A stretch of 38,067 bases of DNA from Rhizobium sp. Q54 (GTDB lineage: Bacteria > Pseudomonadota > Alphaproteobacteria > Rhizobiales > Beijerinckiaceae): NCBI GenBank assembly GCA_945878875.1, contig CAMCUC010000026.1, positions 1 through 38,067 on the forward strand, given 5' to 3'. How positions within the stretch are numbered: position 1 is the first letter of the stretch; the number at the start of each line of letters is the position of its first letter. A model generated the notes under the pieces. The model ran no database searches. It saw nothing but the letters and a program-made list of their open reading frames with translations, and was not told the origin of the DNA. Made by a program: the position numbers and the translations under genes. Of the stretch, positions 34,715-38,067 are shown one piece after another.

Positions 34715-37510
34715 CTAAACCAGCACCCCGTGACAGTGCTTGTACTTCTTGCCCGACCCACACGGGCAAGGCTCATTGCGCGCGACCTTTCCCCATGTAG
34801 TTGGATCGGCGGGATCGCGCTGCCGCTGTGCGGGCTGCTGCATTTGCGGCTGGAAGGTCAAGGCGTCTGGCGCAAATTCTCCCGCTGCGATGCGCGCGTT
34901 GACGGCGTCGAGATCGACCATCGCCTCAAGCGCCGGATCGGGCTGGTCGATGGGGGGCTGATCGAACGCCACTTCAACGTTCAATAGCTGCTGGCTGGCG
35001 ACTTCATGCCAGCGCGAGATCAGCGTGTTGAACAGCTCGAAAGCTTCTGACTTGTATTCATTCAGCGGATCGCGCTGGGCGTATCCGCGCCAGCCGATGA
35101 CCTGACGCAGGTGATCGAGTTGCACGAGATGCTCGCGCCAGAAATGATCGAGCACCTGAAGCACGACCTGCTTTTCGACCATGCGCATCAGTTCAGGCGT
35201 GTTGCGCTCGACGCGCGCCGCATAGGCGTCTTCGGCGAATTGATGCACGCGTTGCTGTATCTCTTCCTCGCCGATGCCCTCTTCCTTCGCCCAGTCTGCG
35301 ACGGGGGGCTCAAGGTTCATCTCGCGCAGGCCTGCCGCCAGCGCGTCGATATCCCACGCCTCGGGATAGGATTCACGCGGGATGCAACGGGCGATCAGCT
35401 CGTCGATGACGTTGGCGCGCATGTCGCCAACGGTCTCCTCAACCGATTCAAGCGCCATCATTTCGCGGCGCTGCTCAAACACAACCTTGCGCTGGTCGTT
35501 GGCGACGTCGTCGTATTTCAGGATGTTCTTGCGAATGTCGAAATTGCGCGCCTCGACCTTCTGCTGCGCCTTCTCCAGCGCCTTGTTGATCCACGGATGG
35601 ACGATGGCCTCGTCTTCCTTCAGGCCAAGGCGCGTCAGCATCGTATCCATGCGCTCGGATCCGAAGATGCGCATCAGATCGTCCTGCAACGACAGGAAGA
35701 ATTTGGAGCGGCCCGGATCGCCCTGACGGCCGGCGCGACCGCGCAATTGGTTGTCGATGCGCCGGCTCTCGTGGCGCTCGGTGCCGATGATGTAGAGTCC
35801 GCCCGCCTTGAGCGCCATCTCCTTGAAGCTGGCGATCTCGGTGCGGATTTCAGCTTCTTTTGCCGCGCGCTCAGTCTCGTCCGTAAGCCCTGCGCATTCC
35901 TGCAACACGCGCATGTCGACGTTGCCGCCGAGCTGGATGTCGGTGCCGCGACCCGCCATATTGGTGGCGATGGTGATGGCGCCGGGCACGCCCGCTTCCG
36001 CCACGATGAACGCTTCCTGCTCATGGAAGCGGGCGTTCAAAATCGCGAACTGCTTTGAGGGCTTGCCCGCGCGCGCGGAGGCGTAAAGCGCCTGCAATCC
36101 GGCGGGATCTTCAAAGTCGATCTGCTTGTAGCCTTCAGCTTTCAGCATTTCGCCAAGCTGTTCTGACTTTTCAATCGACGTCGTGCCGACCAGCATCGGC
36201 TGCATCTGCGCGTTTGCGGTCTCAATCTCGCGGATGATCGCGCGCAATTTTTCTTCGCCCGAGCGGTAAACCTCGTCGTCCTCGTCAACGCGCGAAACCG
36301 GGCGATTGGTGGGAATCTCGACGACTTCAAGCTTGTAGATTTCGGCGAACTCGTCTGCCTCGGTGGAGGCGGTGCCGGTCATGCCGGCGAGCTTCTTGTA
36401 GAGGCGGAAATAATTCTGGAACGTGATCGAGGCCAGCGTGACGTTTTCGGGCTGGACCTGCACCTGCTCCTTGGCTTCGATCGCCTGATGCAGGCCTTCG
36501 GAGAAGCGGCGGCCCGGCATCATGCGACCGGTGAATTCGTCGATGATGACGACATCGCCGTTGCGTACGATATATTCCTTGTCGCGCTGGAAGAGCTTGT
36601 GCGCCTTCAAGGCCTGCTGGACATGATGTACGACGGATACGTTGGCTGCGTCATACAGCGTCTCTTCGCGCAGCAGTCCCGCCTCGCCCAGCAATTGCTC
36701 AATGCGCACGTTGCCCGCTTCAGTCAGATTTACCGTGCGCTGCTTTTCGTCGATCTCGAAATGCTCAGCCGTCAAAGACGGGATCAGCTTGTCGACGGCG
36801 AAATAAAGATCGGATTTATCTTCTGAAGGGCCAGAGATGATGAGCGGCGTGCGCGCCTCGTCGATCAGGATTGAATCGACCTCGTCGACGATGGCGAACG
36901 AATGCCCGCGCTGCACCATCTGGCCAAGTTCGTACTTCATATTATCGCGCAGATAATCGAAGCCGAATTCATTGTTGGTGCCGTAGGTGATGTCGGCCGC
37001 GTATGCCTGCCGACGCTGGTCATCGTCGAGCCCGTGCACGATGACGCCCACGCTCATGCCCAGAAACTTGTAGACGCGCCCCATCCATTCCGCATCGCGA
37101 CTGGCCAGGTAATCGTTGACTGTGATGACGTGAACGCCCTCGCCCGCGAGCGCGTTCAGGTAAGTGGCCACCGTCGCCACAAGCGTCTTGCCCTCGCCCG
37201 TGCGCATTTCGGCGATGTCGCCAGCGTGCAGCACCATGCCGCCAATCATCTGCACGTCGAAATGGCGCTGGCCGAGCGCGCGGCGCGCGGCTTCGCGCAC
37301 GGTGGCGAAAGCGGGCGCAAGCAGATCGTCGAGCGACTTGCCGGCGGCCAGCTCAGCCCGGAACTTGTCGGTCTGGGCGCGGATCTCGTCATCGCTCAGC
37401 TTCGCAATCTCTGGCTCAAGCGCATTAATGGCGGCCACCTTCGGCGCAAAGCCCTTGAGGCGGCGGTCGTTGGAAGAGCCGAAAATCTTCTTCGCGAAAG
37501 AAGCGAGCAT
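34715..37510 (-). CDS. secA: Preprotein translocase ATPase SecA
   Basis: A 931-residue ATPase that drives preproteins through SecYEG. Walker A is MRTGEGKT at 102-109, the DEAD-like Walker B is [15 protein letters not shown] around 208-222, and the second nucleotide-binding fold contains [16 protein letters not shown] and [19 protein letters not shown]. The C-terminal zinc-binding tail [13 protein letters not shown] is complete. Length is normal for alphaproteobacteria. AAGGG lies six bases before the ATG. A strong promoter (37648-37676) gives a leader of roughly 130 bases. It is divergent from rplU. Confidence 0.98.
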   Translation of the reverse strand: MLASFAKKIFGSSNDRRLKGFAPKVAAINALEPEIAKLSDDEIRAQTDKFRAELAAGKSLDDLLAPAFATVREAARRALGQRHFDVQMIGGMVLHAGDIAEMRTGEGKTLVATVATYLNALAGEGVHVITVNDYLASRDAEWMGRVYKFLGMSVGVIVHGLDDDQRRQAYAADITYGTNNEFGFDYLRDNMKYELGQMVQRGHSFAIVDEVDSILIDEARTPLIISGPSEDKSDLYFAVDKLIPSLTAEHFEIDEKQRTVNLTEAGNVRIEQLLGEAGLLREETLYDAANVSVVHHVQQALKAHKLFQRDKEYIVRNGDVVIIDEFTGRMMPGRRFSEGLHQAIEAKEQVQVQPENVTLASITFQNYFRLYKKLAGMTGTASTEADEFAEIYKLEVVEIPTNRPVSRVDEDDEVYRSGEEKLRAIIREIETANAQMQPMLVGTTSIEKSEQLGEMLKAEGYKQIDFEDPAGLQALYASARAGKPSKQFAILNARFHEQEAFIVAEAGVPGAITIATNMAGRGTDIQLGGNVDMRVLQECAGLTDETERAAKEAEIRTEIASFKEMALKAGGLYIIGTERHESRRIDNQLRGRAGRQGDPGRSKFFLSLQDDLMRIFGSERMDTMLTRLGLKEDEAIVHPWINKALEKAQQKVEARNFDIRKNILKYDDVANDQRKVVFEQRREMMALESVEETVGDMRANVIDELIARCIPRESYPEAWDIDALAAGLREMNLEPPVADWAKEEGIGEEEIQQRVHQFAEDAYAARVERNTPELMRMVEKQVVLQVLDHFWREHLVQLDHLRQVIGWRGYAQRDPLNEYKSEAFELFNTLISRWHEVASQQLLNVEVAFDQPPIDQPDPALEAMVDLDAVNARIAAGEFAPDALTFQPQMQQPAQRQRDPADPTTWGKVARNEPCPCGSGKKYKHCHGVLV

Positions 37511-37647
37511 GAGAAACCCTTATCGCCAGGCCCGCCGCACCCGAAGATGCGCCCGCGCAAGCTGCGAACGCCAACCTCACGGATGCAGTTGAGCTAGCGG
37601 GCGCAAGCGCCGGAAAGGAGGCGGAACGCCCCCGGAAAACCGTGTCA

Positions 37648-37676
37648 GAGATATGATTGAGGTCCGCCCTTGTCAA
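37648..37676 (-). promoter_or_regulatory. secA: Sigma-70-type promoter of secA
   Basis: On the minus strand, consensus TTGACA (37676-37671) is followed after exactly 17 bases by TATCTC (37653-37648). Expected start is near 37641, giving a leader of about 130 bases. Confidence 0.65.
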
Positions 37677-37758
37677 TTGGAGCGCAGAGAGACTTCTCGA
37701 GCGCGGCCAGAGAGGCTTTGGCGCGACTGAGGCATCATAGGGGAGTATTGGAAAAAGT

Positions 37759-37787
37759 TTGACTCAAACCGGACCCTGCGGCATAAG
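37759..37787 (+). promoter_or_regulatory. rplU: Possible rplU promoter
   Basis: TTGACT at 37759-37764 and CATAAG at 37782-37787 are 17 bases apart. The -35 is good and the -10 weak. It would give a leader of about 145 bases before rplU. Confidence 0.4.
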
Positions 37788-37897
37788 CGGCGGGCTCAGC
37801 GCGGCTCATGCCGCGCATTTTCGTTTGCAGAATTGTTTGTTTGCAGAGCTGCATGTGAAAAGAGCGTTCGCTGGTTCCAGCTGTCAAAAAGCCAGGC

Positions 37898-37913
37898 GTC
37901 GGGATGTCCCGAC
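37898..37913 (+). promoter_or_regulatory. Hairpin in the rplU leader
   Basis: GTCGGG and CCCGAC enclose ATGT, about 27 bases before the rplU start codon. Ribosomal protein leaders often fold to bind their own product; whether this is such an element is not shown by sequence alone. Confidence 0.35.
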
Positions 37914-37940
37914 AGCCGGGATGAACACGGAAAGAAAACG

Positions 37941-38067
37941 ATGTTCGCAGTCATCAAAACCGGCGGCAAGCAATATCGCGTTGCCGCCAATGACGAGATT
38001 ATAGTTATGACCCTTGCCGGGGAAGCCGGCGAGAAGATCACCTTCGCCGACGTGCTGATGCTCGCCG
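37941..38067 (+). CDS. rplU: 50S ribosomal protein L21, N-terminal fragment
   Basis: The first 42 residues of L21 are visible before the window ends. The sequence [20 protein letters not shown] is the standard L21 beginning, followed by [15 protein letters not shown] lies six bases before the ATG. L21 binds 23S rRNA in the large subunit; rpmA (L27) is expected just downstream, outside the window. Confidence 0.97.
   Translation, partial: MFAVIKTGGKQYRVAANDEIIVMTLAGEAGEKITFADVLMLA

Larger units (their letters stand above)
37511..37940. other. Divergent secA-rplU intergenic region
   Basis: About 430 bases without a supported gene. It contains the secA promoter and leader on the minus strand and a probable rplU promoter and leader on the plus strand. 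Open frames here lack ribosome sites and run through the promoter elements. Confidence 0.7.

Noticed and set aside
37425..37676. Upstream minus-strand frame that might be a SecM-like leader peptide for secA
   Set aside because: Its start lies within the -35 element of the secA promoter, so it would not be on the transcript, and it overlaps secA out of frame.

Overview
The window looks like chromosomal DNA of an alphaproteobacterium, most likely order Hyphomicrobiales (Rhizobiales). The support is a PrsD/PrsE-type secretion pair, a Zur-like regulator with a His-rich tail next to ispG, an alphaproteobacterial short DsbB, a D-3-hydroxybutyrate dehydrogenase, and small secreted proteins of the kinds common in Bradyrhizobium and Beijerinckiaceae relatives. 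A methanotroph or Beijerinckiaceae host is possible, but that is inference.

Layout. (1) Bases 1-6034: the start of a DUF4214-type (S-layer or RTX-like) exported protein on the minus strand, its probable type I secretion genes prsD and prsE, and, facing away from them, an XRE-type regulator followed by a 487-residue membrane protein that I cannot name. (2) Bases 6060-19724: a surface polysaccharide (O-antigen-like) cluster. It holds a tightly coupled minus-strand operon wzm-wzt-fkbM-tandem glycosyltransferase, a plus-strand gmd, a minus-strand operon of a CapD-like nucleotide-sugar enzyme, an O-antigen-ligase-like protein and two GT4 enzymes, and a divergent WecA/MraY-like initiating transferase. 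A perfect 17-bp inverted repeat lies between the last two units. (3) Bases 19734-24969: a second exopolysaccharide-like block with a sigma-54-type promoter, a GT4, a GT2-phosphoglycosyltransferase fusion broken by one in-frame amber codon, a GT2 and a convergent GT4. (4) Bases 25129-38067: mostly core genes. These are a Tat-signal basic protein, dsbB, a YqaA/DedA-like membrane protein, a METTL20-like methyltransferase bracketed by small repeats, bdhA, zur, ispG, accA, an L,D-transpeptidase lipoprotein, a small secreted protein, a methyltransferase, secA, and the start of rplU.

How it may work together. A WecA-like enzyme primes undecaprenyl phosphate, and GT4 enzymes build a chain from GDP-mannose-derived sugar. 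The FkbM methyltransferase may cap the chain, Wzm/Wzt (with a C-terminal carbohydrate-recognition-type domain) would export it, and the ligase-like protein would attach it to lipid A-core. The adjacent type I exporter and DUF4214 protein recall the Caulobacter rsa locus, where an S-layer protein, its exporter and the O-antigen that anchors it are encoded together. The polysaccharide region looks visibly poorer in G+C than the core genes after 26 kb, which fits horizontal turnover of the O-antigen locus. No phage, insertion sequence, CRISPR array, rRNA or tRNA was recognised.
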